This document shows positions 26,229 to 34,356 of a stretch of 64,000 bases of DNA, one piece after another; the stretch's first letter is position 1, and each line of letters starts with the position of its first letter. A model generated the notes under the pieces. The model was not told the DNA's origin and ran no database searches. It saw only the letters and a program-made list of their open reading frames with translations. The DNA comes from Cellulomonas pakistanensis (GTDB taxonomy: Bacteria; Actinomycetota; Actinomycetes; Actinomycetales; Cellulomonadaceae): positions 62,001-126,000 of the forward strand of contig NZ_BONO01000003.1 of the NCBI RefSeq assembly GCF_016862755.1. The letters are read 5' to 3'. The position numbers and the translations under genes are program-made.

Positions 26229-27887
26229 CTACCCCAGCCGCGGCAGCGTCTGCCCCGGGCCGAGCAGCGCCCGGAACGGGTCCCCCCGCTCCGCGACCCG
26301 GTCCAGCACCGTGCGGATCGTGAACGCGTCCGGCCGCAGCCACGGCTCGTCCAGCTCGTCCCACGTGATCGGCGCGGACACCGGCGCACCGGGCCGCGCC
26401 CGCGGGCTGTACGGCGCGACCAGGGTCTTGTTGATCGCGTTCTGCGTGTAGTCGAGCCGCGCCTGCCCGCCGCGCGCCTTGACCTCCCACTTCCAGCTGA
26501 CCAGGTCGGGCACGACGGCGCCGACGGTGCGGGACACCCGCTCGACCCACGCGCGGGTGTCGTCGAACGACGGGCCGGTCGCGATCGGGATCCAGATCTG
26601 GATGCCGCGCTGCCCGGTCACCTTGGGCACCGCCTGCACGCCGAGGTGCTCGAACGCGTCCCGGTGCAGGCGCGCCAGCAGCAGGACGTCCTCCCAGGCG
26701 GTCGACGGCCCCGGGTCGAGGTCGACCAGGGCGTAGGTGGGCCGGCGGGGCGCGTCGGTGCGCGAGGTCCAGGCGTGCCACTCGAGCGCGCCGAAGTTCG
26801 CCGCCCAGATCAGCGCGGCCGGCTCGTCGACGACCAGGTACGTCCGGCTGTCGTCCTCGTCGGCCTCGGGGTTGTCCCAGCGCGGCAGCCAGTCGGGCGC
26901 GTGCGTCGGCAGCTCCTTGTGCCAGAACCCGGCGGTGCCGGCGCCCTGCGGGAACCGGTGCATGTTGAGCGCCCGCCCGCGCAGGTACGGCAGCACGACC
27001 GGGGCGACCCGCGCGGCGTACCGGAGCAGCTCGCGCTTCGTCACCGGCTCCTCGCCCTCGCGCGCCGGGAACAGCACCTTGTCGAGGTTCGTGACCTTGA
27101 GCCGGCGGCCGTGCACGTCCCAGGTCCCGCCGTTCGGCCCGAGGTCGTCGAGCGCCGCCAGCTCGTCGTCGGTCGGCGGGTCGACGGCCGGCGCGCGCAG
27201 GTCGACCGACGCCTCCGCGGCGGGCAGGTCGGAGCGCCACAGCCGGTCGGGGTCGGCCTTCACCTCGTCGTTGGTCCGGCCGCTGAGCACCGACGTCGGG
27301 TGGTCCTCGGCGTCCCAGCCCTTCACGGCGTGCTCGTCGTGCTTGTGCGCGAGGATCCACTGCTCCTTGCCGTTCGCGTCCGGCTCGCCGCGCCGCACCA
27401 GCACGAGCCGGCCGCGCAGCCGCTCCCCGAACATGTCGGCGTGCAGCTCGCCCGCCGCGATCGTCGCCGCCGGGTCGTCCGTGCCGTGCGGCTCCCAGGT
27501 CCCGCGGTCCCACACGATGACGTCGCCGCCGCCGTACTCCCCGGCCGGGATCACGCCCTCGAAGTCCTCGTACTCGAGCGGGTGGTCCTCGACGTGCACG
27601 GCCATGCGCCGCGCGTCCGGGTCGAGGGTCGGCCCGCGGGGCACCGCCCAGGACACCAGCACGCCGTCGACCTCGAACCGCACGTCGTAGTGCAGCCGCC
27701 GGGCCCGGTGCCGCTGCACGACGAACCGGCGGGGCGCGCCGGGCGCGGCCGGGGCGGGCGTCGCGCCGGCGGGCTCGGCCGTGCGGTCGAAGTCGCGCAT
27801 CGACCGGTAGGTCTCCAGCCCGCCCCCGGCGGTGGCGCCCTTCCCCGTCGACGTCGTGCGGCGGCGCCGCTCGGCCACGCTGCTCAC
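26229..27887 (-). CDS. LigD-type 3'-phosphoesterase and primase-polymerase, no ligase domain
   Basis: A 552-residue protein. Residues about 53-185 are the LigD phosphoesterase ([53 protein letters not shown]). Residues about 255-545 are the archaeo-eukaryotic-primase-type polymerase ([22 protein letters not shown], metal-binding D389/D391 in VDLDPG, and [11 protein letters not shown]). These remodel DNA ends in non-homologous end joining. The order PE-Pol differs from the Pol-PE-Lig order of mycobacterial LigD, and the ligase domain is missing; the separate ATP-dependent ligase nearby could supply it. No Ku gene is in the window. The start is GTG. Confidence 0.92.
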   Translation of the reverse strand: MSSVAERRRRTTSTGKGATAGGGLETYRSMRDFDRTAEPAGATPAPAAPGAPRRFVVQRHRARRLHYDVRFEVDGVLVSWAVPRGPTLDPDARRMAVHVEDHPLEYEDFEGVIPAGEYGGGDVIVWDRGTWEPHGTDDPAATIAAGELHADMFGERLRGRLVLVRRGEPDANGKEQWILAHKHDEHAVKGWDAEDHPTSVLSGRTNDEVKADPDRLWRSDLPAAEASVDLRAPAVDPPTDDELAALDDLGPNGGTWDVHGRRLKVTNLDKVLFPAREGEEPVTKRELLRYAARVAPVVLPYLRGRALNMHRFPQGAGTAGFWHKELPTHAPDWLPRWDNPEADEDDSRTYLVVDEPAALIWAANFGALEWHAWTSRTDAPRRPTYALVDLDPGPSTAWEDVLLLARLHRDAFEHLGVQAVPKVTGQRGIQIWIPIATGPSFDDTRAWVERVSRTVGAVVPDLVSWKWEVKARGGQARLDYTQNAINKTLVAPYSPRARPGAPVSAPITWDELDEPWLRPDAFTIRTVLDRVAERGDPFRALLGPGQTLPRLG

Positions 27888-27952
27888 CCCTCCCCGGTCG
27901 CTCCCGGGTCCAGCGTGGCCGAGACCCGGGCGCCGCGCGACCCGCCCGCCGC

Positions 27953-28026
27953 GCCGACCTCGGCAGCCGTGGTCCGAGGTCGGCAGCCGGAGGTGCCGAG
28001 CTCGCCCTCGCGGTGCCGAGCTCGGC
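27953..28026. repeat. double intergenic hairpin (family member 6)
   Basis: Two adjacent hairpins: 27953-27963 with 27974-27984 (11 bp, GCCGACCTCGG/CCGAGGTCGGC) and 27995-28004 with 28017-28026 (10 bp, GCCGAGCTCG/CGAGCTCGGC). It lies between divergently transcribed genes, so it is not at the 3' end of any recognised gene. It shares GAGGTCGGCAGCC with the hairpin at 6623-6696. Confidence 0.85.
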
Positions 28027-28136
28027 GGGCCGTCACAGTCGGGACCAAAGTCCTATCCGCCCGGCGAGCGCTTGCCGATGGGAGGGGCACCGGGGTGCAG
28101 GGGGTGCCCCGTGAGCACCGACGGAGGCAAGATCCC

Positions 28137-29768
28137 GTGACCGGAACCACCACCCGCGCGCCGCAGCGCGCGTCCGCGCTCGCCTGGGTCCGCGACCGCG
28201 GCGTCAGCGCCCGCATCCTCGCGGCCGTCCTGCTCGCGGCCGCCGTCGGCGCCGTCGTGGGCGTCGTCGGGATCGCGTCGCTCGCCTCGACGAACGCGGC
28301 GACGACCGCGATGTACACCGAGAACGTCGTCGGGCTGCAGCAGGCCGCGACCCTGCGCCGCGCGATGGTGCAGATGCGGCTCGACGTCACGAACCACGCC
28401 CTGTCCACCGACGACGCCGTGATGGCGGGCTTCGAGGACCGGATCGCGGCCAGCGAGGCCGAGCTCCGCGACGCGATCGCCGCCTACGCCGCGCTGCCGC
28501 TGGACGACGAGTCGGAGCGGGCGCTCGACGACTTCGAGGCGGCGCTCGCCCGGTACCTCGACGTGCGCGACGACCAGCTGCTCGTCGCCAGCCGCGCGCA
28601 CGACACCGACGCGTTCGCCGAGGCCCGGGACACGGTCGCGCAGCCGATCATCGACGCGATGAGCGCCGCCGCCTCGACGCTGGTGGAGGGCGAGGAGTCC
28701 GACGCCGCCGCGGCGGCCGAGCGCGCCGCCGCGGACTACCGCACCAGCCGCACCACGATGCTCGTGCTGCTGGTCGCCGGGACCGCGCTCGCCCTCGGGC
28801 TGGGCGCGCTGGTCGCCCGGTCGATCGTCCGGGGCCTGCGGCGCGTCGAGGTCGTGGCGGACGCCCTGGAGCGCGGCGACCTCACGGTCACCGCCGGGCT
28901 GACCAGCCGGGACGAGGTCGGCCGGATGGGCGCGGCGCTCGACTCCGCCGTCGGCACCCTGCGCGGCGTCATCGGCACGATCGACCGGTCGTCGGCCTCG
29001 CTCGCGTCCGCGGCCGAGCAGATGTCCGCGAGCAGCGGGCAGATCGCCGCGTCGGCCGAGGAGACCGCCGCGCAGGCCGGCGTGGTGTCCGCGGCGGCGG
29101 AGCAGGTGTCGCGCAACGTGCAGACCGTCGCCGCCGGCTCGGAGCAGATGGGCGCCTCGATCCAGGAGATCGCGCACAGCGCGTCCCGGGCGGCCGAGGT
29201 CGCCGGGCGCGGCGTGGCCGCCGTCGGCGCGACGACCTCGACGATGGACCGGCTGGGCGAGTCCAGCAAGCAGATCGGCAACGTGGTCAAGCTGATCACG
29301 TCGATCGCCGAGCAGACGAACCTCCTCGCGCTCAACGCCACGATCGAGGCCGCGCGCGCCGGCGAGGCGGGCAAGGGGTTCGCCGTGGTCGCGGGCGAGG
29401 TGAAGGAGCTCGCGCAGGAGACGGCGAAGGCCACCGAGGACATCGCCCGGCGGGTCGAGTCCATCCAGGCCGACACCGACGGGGCCGTCGGGGCGATCGA
29501 GGAGGTCGCCGCGATCATCGGGCAGATCAACGACTTCCAGCTGTCGATCTCGAGCGCCGTCGAGGAGCAGACCGCAACCACCGCCGAGATGAACCGCAGC
29601 GTGTCGGAGGCCGCCACCGGGTCCGGAGAGATCGCGAGCAACATCGCCGGCGTCGCGGGCGCGGCCGACCTCACGACGCAGGGCGCCGCCGAGGCCCGCC
29701 GCGCGGTGACCTCCCTGGCCGAGATGTCGGCCGAGCTCCAGCGCCTGGTCGGCGGCTTCCGGGTCTAG
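28137..29768 (+). CDS. methyl-accepting chemotaxis protein
   Basis: A 543-residue chemoreceptor. Membrane helix 1 is at about 24-46. A helical extracellular four-helix-bundle sensor (about 47-200) is rich in Ala, Asp and Glu. Helix 2 ([21 protein letters not shown]) is followed by a HAMP domain and a long coiled-coil cytoplasmic domain with the hairpin tip [37 protein letters not shown]. It would signal through CheA/CheW, which are not in the window, and indicates a motile organism. The GTG start follows GGAGG (28123-28127). The ligand is unknown. Confidence 0.95.
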   Translation: MTGTTTRAPQRASALAWVRDRGVSARILAAVLLAAAVGAVVGVVGIASLASTNAATTAMYTENVVGLQQAATLRRAMVQMRLDVTNHALSTDDAVMAGFEDRIAASEAELRDAIAAYAALPLDDESERALDDFEAALARYLDVRDDQLLVASRAHDTDAFAEARDTVAQPIIDAMSAAASTLVEGEESDAAAAAERAAADYRTSRTTMLVLLVAGTALALGLGALVARSIVRGLRRVEVVADALERGDLTVTAGLTSRDEVGRMGAALDSAVGTLRGVIGTIDRSSASLASAAEQMSASSGQIAASAEETAAQAGVVSAAAEQVSRNVQTVAAGSEQMGASIQEIAHSASRAAEVAGRGVAAVGATTSTMDRLGESSKQIGNVVKLITSIAEQTNLLALNATIEAARAGEAGKGFAVVAGEVKELAQETAKATEDIARRVESIQADTDGAVGAIEEVAAIIGQINDFQLSISSAVEEQTATTAEMNRSVSEAATGSGEIASNIAGVAGAADLTTQGAAEARRAVTSLAEMSAELQRLVGGFRV

Positions 29769-29777
29769 CCCGGGTCA

Positions 29778-29850
29778 GGCGAGGTCGAGGGTTCCCGGCG
29801 AGGTCGAGGGTTCCTGCACGCCCGGCGCCGGGAAACCCTCGACCTCGGCG
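29778..29850. repeat. intergenic hairpin with a duplicated left arm (family member 7)
   Basis: Two direct copies of GGCGAGGTCGAGGGTTCC (29778-29795 and 29797-29814) precede one complementary arm (29831-29850, ending CTCGACCTCGGCG). Either copy can pair with the right arm over a 14-base core, giving two mutually exclusive hairpins. A 12-base palindrome CCCGGCGCCGGG (29821-29832) abuts the right arm. It lies between convergent genes. Confidence 0.85.
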
Positions 29851-29854
29851 CTGC

Positions 29855-31432
29855 TCAGGCGAGCCAGCGGCGCAGCTTCGGCTTCCCCGCCACCTTCGCC
29901 ACCGCGCGGGCGGCGCGCTCGGACTCCCGGGCGCGCGCCTCCTCCAGCGCGTGCAGCCGGCCGTACAGGAACGCCACCTCGGAGCTCGGCGCGGTCCGGG
30001 CCAGCTCGCGCAGGCGGGCCCGGGCGACGACCGAGTCGTGGTGCTCGCCGAGGACCTCCTGCAGGTCCTCCATGCGCCGCGCGTACCGGGCGGCGTCCTT
30101 GCCGAGCACGCCGGCGACGGACTCCCCCGCGTACCGGGCGGCCTTCGCGGCCTTGCGGGTCGCGTGCAGGGCGTCGTCCCGGCGACGCCCCTCCGGCGCC
30201 CGTGCCGCGCGCCGCAGCCGGCGGCGCACCTTCCGGTCGCGGCGAGCCACCTGCGCCGGCAGCACCTTGCGGGCCCGCGCGCGCCCCGGCTCGGCGAGGG
30301 GCGGCTCGGCGACGAACGCCGCCAGGTCGCGCAGCAGGCGCCGGTACCGGTCGCCGTCGAGCTCGCGCAGCAGCGTGCGCACCGCGTCCTCCGCCTCCCG
30401 GCCGAGCTCGGCGTCCGCGGCCACCGCCGCCGCGTGCGTGCCGGAGCCGACGGCCTCCTCGGCGTCGGGCGCCTCGACCGCGGACCGCACGCGCTCCCGC
30501 ATCACCTCGGCGTCCCGGGCCCGGCCGAGCTCGCCCGCGAGCCAGCCGAGCTCGTCGCGCAGCGGCCGCACCGCCCCCGGCTCGAACAGCGCGCCGAACG
30601 TCTTCAGCGCGTTCCGCATCCGCCGCGTGGCCACCCGCATCTGGTGCACGCCCTCGGCCGCGCCGAGCCGGACCCGCAGGTCCTGGCTCCGCACGCGGTC
30701 GAGCTGGTCGGACAGGTAGCCGGCGACGACGTCGCCCGCCGGCGACTTCGCGGTCGGCCCCCGGCGCTGCGGCTCCCGGACCTCCGCGGGACCGAGCAGG
30801 CGCTCGAGCTTCGACCGCTCCTCCGCGGGCCGGATCCCGAGGTCGCCGAGCCGCTGCTCGACCGCGTCGAGCAGGTCCTCGGCGCCCTCGACGAGCTCGA
30901 CCTCGATCTCGCGCCACTCCTCGGGGGCGCCGGTGACGTCGCCGGATCCGGCCGCGGGCCGGACGCGCCGCGCGGTGACCCGGTCGTCCACGAGCTCCAG
31001 CAGCACCCGGCCGGTCGCGTCCGCGAGCCGGTGCACCTCGCGCGCGGTCCGCACCTCGGCGACCGGCCGGAGCGTGGCGCCGAGCGTGGCGGCGTGGGCC
31101 ATCGCGCGCAGCGGCGCCGGGACCGTGCGCACCGCGCGGCCGGGCGGGAGCCGCACCTCCGAGCGCTCGTCGTCGCCCGCGGGCACCTTGAGGTGCCAGC
31201 CGGCGTCCTGCCCGCCCGTGCGACGCCGCAGCGTCAGGCCCGCCGCGGCGAGCCGGAGGTCGGCGGTGTCGAAGTAGGTCGCGACCAGCTCGACCCGGTC
31301 GTCGCTCGTCGCCGTGGGCGTCCCGGCGTCGGGCAGCCCGGCGGCGCCGGCCAGCAGCTCGGTCAGCGCCGGGAGCTCGACGTCGGGGCCGGTGGCGTAC
31401 TTGCGCTCGATCTCGCGGTGCACGTCAGCCAT
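29855..31432 (-). CDS. CYTH and CHAD domain protein
   Basis: A 525-residue protein. An N-terminal CYTH domain (residues 1-215) has the metal-binding REIERKY motif and the strand pairs VELVATYFDTADLRLAAAGLTLRRR and GWHLKVP. A C-terminal CHAD domain (about 235-525) has the conserved helices VHQMRVATRRMRNALKTF and ALHATRKAAKAARYAGE, rich in His, Arg and Lys. CYTH proteins hydrolyse tripolyphosphate-like substrates and CHAD domains bind polyphosphate, so this is probably a polyphosphate-associated protein. It is a lone gene convergent with the chemoreceptor and divergent from the RsbQ-like gene. Confidence 0.92.
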   Translation of the reverse strand: MADVHREIERKYATGPDVELPALTELLAGAAGLPDAGTPTATSDDRVELVATYFDTADLRLAAAGLTLRRRTGGQDAGWHLKVPAGDDERSEVRLPPGRAVRTVPAPLRAMAHAATLGATLRPVAEVRTAREVHRLADATGRVLLELVDDRVTARRVRPAAGSGDVTGAPEEWREIEVELVEGAEDLLDAVEQRLGDLGIRPAEERSKLERLLGPAEVREPQRRGPTAKSPAGDVVAGYLSDQLDRVRSQDLRVRLGAAEGVHQMRVATRRMRNALKTFGALFEPGAVRPLRDELGWLAGELGRARDAEVMRERVRSAVEAPDAEEAVGSGTHAAAVAADAELGREAEDAVRTLLRELDGDRYRRLLRDLAAFVAEPPLAEPGRARARKVLPAQVARRDRKVRRRLRRAARAPEGRRRDDALHATRKAAKAARYAGESVAGVLGKDAARYARRMEDLQEVLGEHHDSVVARARLRELARTAPSSEVAFLYGRLHALEEARARESERAARAVAKVAGKPKLRRWLA

Positions 31433-31544
31433 GGGACCCGTTGTATCCCGGGCGGCTCGCGGCGGCGACCGGGCCGGTGGGGCCCGGTCGCCCCCGCCAC
31501 GGGGACGAGCCCGCCGCGGCAGCCCGGCTCGCTACGCTCGGCAC

Positions 31545-32342
31545 GTGAGCGCGACGCAGCGGCACCACATCCGCGTCTCGGGCGTCCCCGGTGCGCAGCC
31601 GGTCCTGTTCGCCCACGGGTTCGGGTGCGACCAGCACATGTGGCGGCTGGTCGCGCCGCACTTCGAGGACGCCTACACGGTCATCACGTTCGACCACGTC
31701 GGGGCGGGAGGGTCCGACCCGGCGGCGTACGACCCCGCCCGGCACGGCTCCCTGCAGGGCTACGCGGACGACGTCCTCGCGATCGTGCACGAGCTCGGGC
31801 TCGACGACGTGGTCCTGGTCGGCCACTCGGTCTCGGCGATGATCGGCGTCCTCGCCGCCGTCGCGGAGCCCGACCGGTTCGCCCGGCTCGTGCTGGTCGG
31901 GCCCTCCCCGCGCTACCTGGACGACGACGGCTACGTCGGCGGCTTCACCGCCGCCGACATCGCCGAGCTGCTGGAGTCGCTGGACAGCAACTACCTCGGC
32001 TGGTCGCGGGCGATGGCCCCGGTGATCATGGGCAACCCGGACCGCCCCGAGCTCGCCGCGGAGCTGACGGAGAGCTTCTGCCGGGCCGACCCCGACATCG
32101 CCCGGCGGTTCGCACGGGTGACGTTCCTGTCCGACAACCGGGCCGACCTGGCGAAGGTCTCGGTGCCGACGCTCGTGCTCCAGTGCAGCCAGGACGTCAT
32201 CGCGCCCGTCGTCGTGGGCGAGTACGTGCGGGACGAGATCCCCGGCGCGGAGCTCGTGCTGCTCGACGCGACCGGCCACTGCCCGCAGCTCAGCGCACCC
32301 GAGGCGACGACGGCCGCGATCGCCGCGTTCCTCCGGGGCTGA
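31545..32342 (+). CDS. rsbQ: RsbQ-like alpha/beta hydrolase
   Basis: A 265-residue alpha/beta hydrolase. The catalytic triad is S95 (GHSVSAMIG), D217 (QCSQD) and H245 (ATGHCPQLSAP). Position and context match Bacillus subtilis RsbQ (S96, D219, H247), including VGHSVSAMIG and the phrase TGHCP. RsbQ generates or senses a small signal that activates the phosphatase RsbP under energy stress. Here the next gene, 13 bases on, is an RsbP-like PAS-phosphatase, which makes the assignment strong. The GTG start lies 6 bases after a -10-like TACGCT (31533-31538), so the mRNA is probably leaderless. Longer frames upstream are not coding. Confidence 0.88.
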   Translation: MSATQRHHIRVSGVPGAQPVLFAHGFGCDQHMWRLVAPHFEDAYTVITFDHVGAGGSDPAAYDPARHGSLQGYADDVLAIVHELGLDDVVLVGHSVSAMIGVLAAVAEPDRFARLVLVGPSPRYLDDDGYVGGFTAADIAELLESLDSNYLGWSRAMAPVIMGNPDRPELAAELTESFCRADPDIARRFARVTFLSDNRADLAKVSVPTLVLQCSQDVIAPVVVGEYVRDEIPGAELVLLDATGHCPQLSAPEATTAAIAAFLRG

Positions 32343-32355
32343 GGGGGCGGCGCTG

Positions 32356-33501
32356 GTGACCGGTGCGGCGTCCGACGACCCGGCGTTCCTCTACGAGCAC
32401 GCCCCCTGCGGCCACCTGTCCACCACGCCCGACGGGATGATCGTCCGGGTCAACGACACGTTCCTCGCCTGGACCGGGCACGCCCGGGACGACCTGGTCG
32501 GACGCCGCCGGTTCGTGGACCTGCTGCCGGTCGGCGACCGCATCTTCCACGAGACGCACTACGCGCCGACGCTCCGCATGCTGGGCGCCGCGCGGGAGAT
32601 CGCCCTGGAGATCGTCCGCGCGGACGGGCGGCGGATGCCGGTCCTGGTGACCTCGGTGCTCGACCGCGACGACACGGGACGACCGGTCGGTGTCCGCTCC
32701 GCGGTGTTCGACGTGACCGAGCGGCGCCGGTACGAGCACGAGGTGCTCGCGGCCAAGCGGCGTGCCGAGGCCTCCGAGGCACGCGCCGTCCAGCTCGCGC
32801 AGACCCTCCAGCAGACGCTCATCCCCCCGACCCCGCCACGCATCCCCGGCCTCGACGTCGCGGCCGCGTACCGCCCCGCCGGCGACGGCCGCCACGTGGG
32901 CGGCGACTTCTACGACGTGTTCCAGGTCGCCGTCGACGACTGGGTGGTGGTGCTCGGCGACGTCCAGGGCAAGGGGGCCGACGCCGCCGTCGTCACCGCG
33001 CTGGCGCGCTACACCGTGCGCGCCGCCTCCGTCGACCACCACGTCCCCAGCGAGGTGCTGCACACCCTGGACGAGGTGCTGCGGCGGGCGGACACCGACA
33101 GGTTCTGCACCGCCGTGCTGGTGCGGCTGCGACGGGTCGCGGGCGCGTGGCGCGCCACCGTCGCCAGCGGCGGGCACCCGCTGCCGCTCCTGCGCCGGCC
33201 GGGGGGCGGTGCCCGGCCCGTCGGGGGGTACGGGCACGTGCTCGGCATCGTGCCGGCCGCGACGTTCGTCGACACCGAGGTCGTGCTCGGTGCCGGCGAC
33301 GCCCTGGTGCTGTTCACGGACGGCGTCACCGAGGGCCGGCGCGGGACCCTGCTGTACGGCGCCGAGCGCCTGGCCGAGGTCGTCGACGCCCACCGCGGCA
33401 CGGCCGCGGCCACCACCGACGCGATCCTGGCGGACGTGATGGCGTTCCAGTCCGACGACGCGCGGGACGACATCGCCGTCGTCACCGTGGCGGTGGGATG
33501 A
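32356..33501 (+). CDS. rsbP: RsbP-like PAS domain PPM phosphatase
   Basis: A 381-residue protein. An N-terminal PAS domain (about 10-120, with MIVRVNDTFLAWTGHARDDLVGRR and FDVTERRR) is joined by a helical linker (125-155) to a SpoIIE/RsbU-type PP2C phosphatase (about 165-380). The metal-binding aspartates are D184/D187 in GGDFYD, D202 in GDVQGKG and the C-terminal DDIAVVTV. In Bacillus such phosphatases dephosphorylate an anti-anti-sigma factor. The RsbQ-like gene directly upstream indicates an energy-stress input. The matching RsbV/RsbW/sigma genes are not in the window. Confidence 0.88.
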   Translation: MTGAASDDPAFLYEHAPCGHLSTTPDGMIVRVNDTFLAWTGHARDDLVGRRRFVDLLPVGDRIFHETHYAPTLRMLGAAREIALEIVRADGRRMPVLVTSVLDRDDTGRPVGVRSAVFDVTERRRYEHEVLAAKRRAEASEARAVQLAQTLQQTLIPPTPPRIPGLDVAAAYRPAGDGRHVGGDFYDVFQVAVDDWVVVLGDVQGKGADAAVVTALARYTVRAASVDHHVPSEVLHTLDEVLRRADTDRFCTAVLVRLRRVAGAWRATVASGGHPLPLLRRPGGGARPVGGYGHVLGIVPAATFVDTEVVLGAGDALVLFTDGVTEGRRGTLLYGAERLAEVVDAHRGTAAATTDAILADVMAFQSDDARDDIAVVTVAVG

Positions 33502-33534
33502 CGAGGGCCCGGACCGTGCGGTCCGGGCCCTCGT
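33501..33534. terminator. bidirectional terminator shared by rsbP-like gene and tRNA
   Basis: ACGAGGGCCCGGACC (33501-33515) and its exact complement (33520-33534) form a 15-bp stem with a GTGC loop. It begins at the last base of the rsbP-like stop codon and lies 7 bases beyond the 3' end of the minus-strand tRNA gene. Confidence 0.85.
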
Positions 33535-33541
33535 GCCTGCG

Positions 33542-33615
33542 TAGCGGGGACAGGATTTGAACCTGCGACCTCTGGGTTATGAGCCCAGCGAGCTACCGAG
33601 CTGCTCCACCCCGCG
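33542..33615 (-). tRNA. initiator tRNA-Met (CAT), copy 1
   Basis: A 74-base cloverleaf without encoded CCA. The anticodon is CAT in CTCATAA. Initiator features are present: an unpaired first base (C1 opposite T72), three consecutive G-C pairs in the anticodon stem (GGG/CCC), and the acceptor CGCGGGG/CCCCGC. The T-stem ends with a G49-T65 wobble (CCTGT). A -10-like TAGGGT lies upstream (33627-33632 on this strand). A second copy with C65 is at 44417-44490. Confidence 0.97.
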
Positions 33616-33639
33616 TCGGTACCCACCACCCTACGCGAT

Positions 33640-33688
33640 GCCGGGCGCGCCCCCGACCGCGGGGCCCGGCACGCGGCCGCGAGGCCGC
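33640..33688 (-). terminator. double hairpin after the response-regulator operon
   Basis: GCGGCC/GGCCGC (33673-33678 with 33683-33688) and GCCGGGC/GCCCGGC (33640-33646 with 33664-33670) lie directly after the stop of the response regulator (33694) and before the tRNA promoter. They are likely the end of the long minus-strand operon. Confidence 0.6.
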
Positions 33689-33693
33689 TACCC

Positions 33694-34356
33694 TCATCGG
33701 TCGGCCAGCCGGTAGCCCATCCCGCGGACCGTCTCGATCCGCTCGGCGCCGAGCTTCTTGCGCAGGTACGCGATGTACACGTCGACGACGTTGGACCCGG
33801 GGTCGAAGTCGTAGCCCCAGACGTGGCTGAGCAGCTGCTCGCGGGACAGCACCTGGCCGGGGTTGCGCAGGAACACCTCCGCGAGGGAGTACTCGCGCGC
33901 CGACAGCTCGACGGTGCGGCCGGCGACGTCCGCACGGCGGGTGCGCAGGTCGAGCGACAGGTCGCCCGCCGTCAGCACCGTGGCGTCCGGGCCGCGCGAG
34001 TCGCGCAGTCGCAGCCGGATCCGCGCGAGCAGCTCCTCGAACCGGAACGGCTTCGGCACGTAGTCGTCCGCCCCGCCCTCCAGGCCGGCCACGGTGTCGC
34101 TCACCGAGTCGCGCGCGGTGAGGATGATGACCGGCAGGGCGCTGCCGGCCTCGCGGAGGCGGGCGAGGACCGCGAACCCGTCCAGCCGGGGCAGGCCGAT
34201 GTCGAGCACGAGCAGGTCGAACTCGCCGGACAGCGCGTGGTCCAGCGCGTCCATCCCGTCCTCGACGACCGTCGGCGTCAGCCCGTTGGCCCGCAGGCCC
34301 TTGGCGACGAAGGCCGCGATGCGCGCCTCGTCCTCCGCGATCAGCACCCGCTTCAC
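33694..34356 (-). CDS. OmpR/PhoB family response regulator
   Basis: A 220-residue regulator. The receiver domain has acidic D9, phospho-acceptor D52 (LVLDIGLP), T80 and K102 (PKPF). The C-terminal winged helix contains LSAREYSLAEVFLRNPGQVLSREQLLSHVWG and VVDVYIAYLRKKLG. It overlaps the upstream phosphotransferase gene by GTGA, so it is translated as the last gene of the glycoconjugate operon. No kinase gene adjoins it; the only sensor kinase nearby is the one at the head of the same operon (42304-43857), making them a likely pair. It may bind the repeats upstream of that operon. Confidence 0.93.
   Translation of the reverse strand: MKRVLIAEDEARIAAFVAKGLRANGLTPTVVEDGMDALDHALSGEFDLLVLDIGLPRLDGFAVLARLREAGSALPVIILTARDSVSDTVAGLEGGADDYVPKPFRFEELLARIRLRLRDSRGPDATVLTAGDLSLDLRTRRADVAGRTVELSAREYSLAEVFLRNPGQVLSREQLLSHVWGYDFDPGSNVVDVYIAYLRKKLGAERIETVRGMGYRLADR

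Noticed and set aside
33009-33935. 308-codon minus-strand frame across the first initiator tRNA
   Set aside because: It contains the same tRNA-derived WSSSVARWAHNPEVAGSNPVPAT string and lies antisense to the rsbP-like gene.
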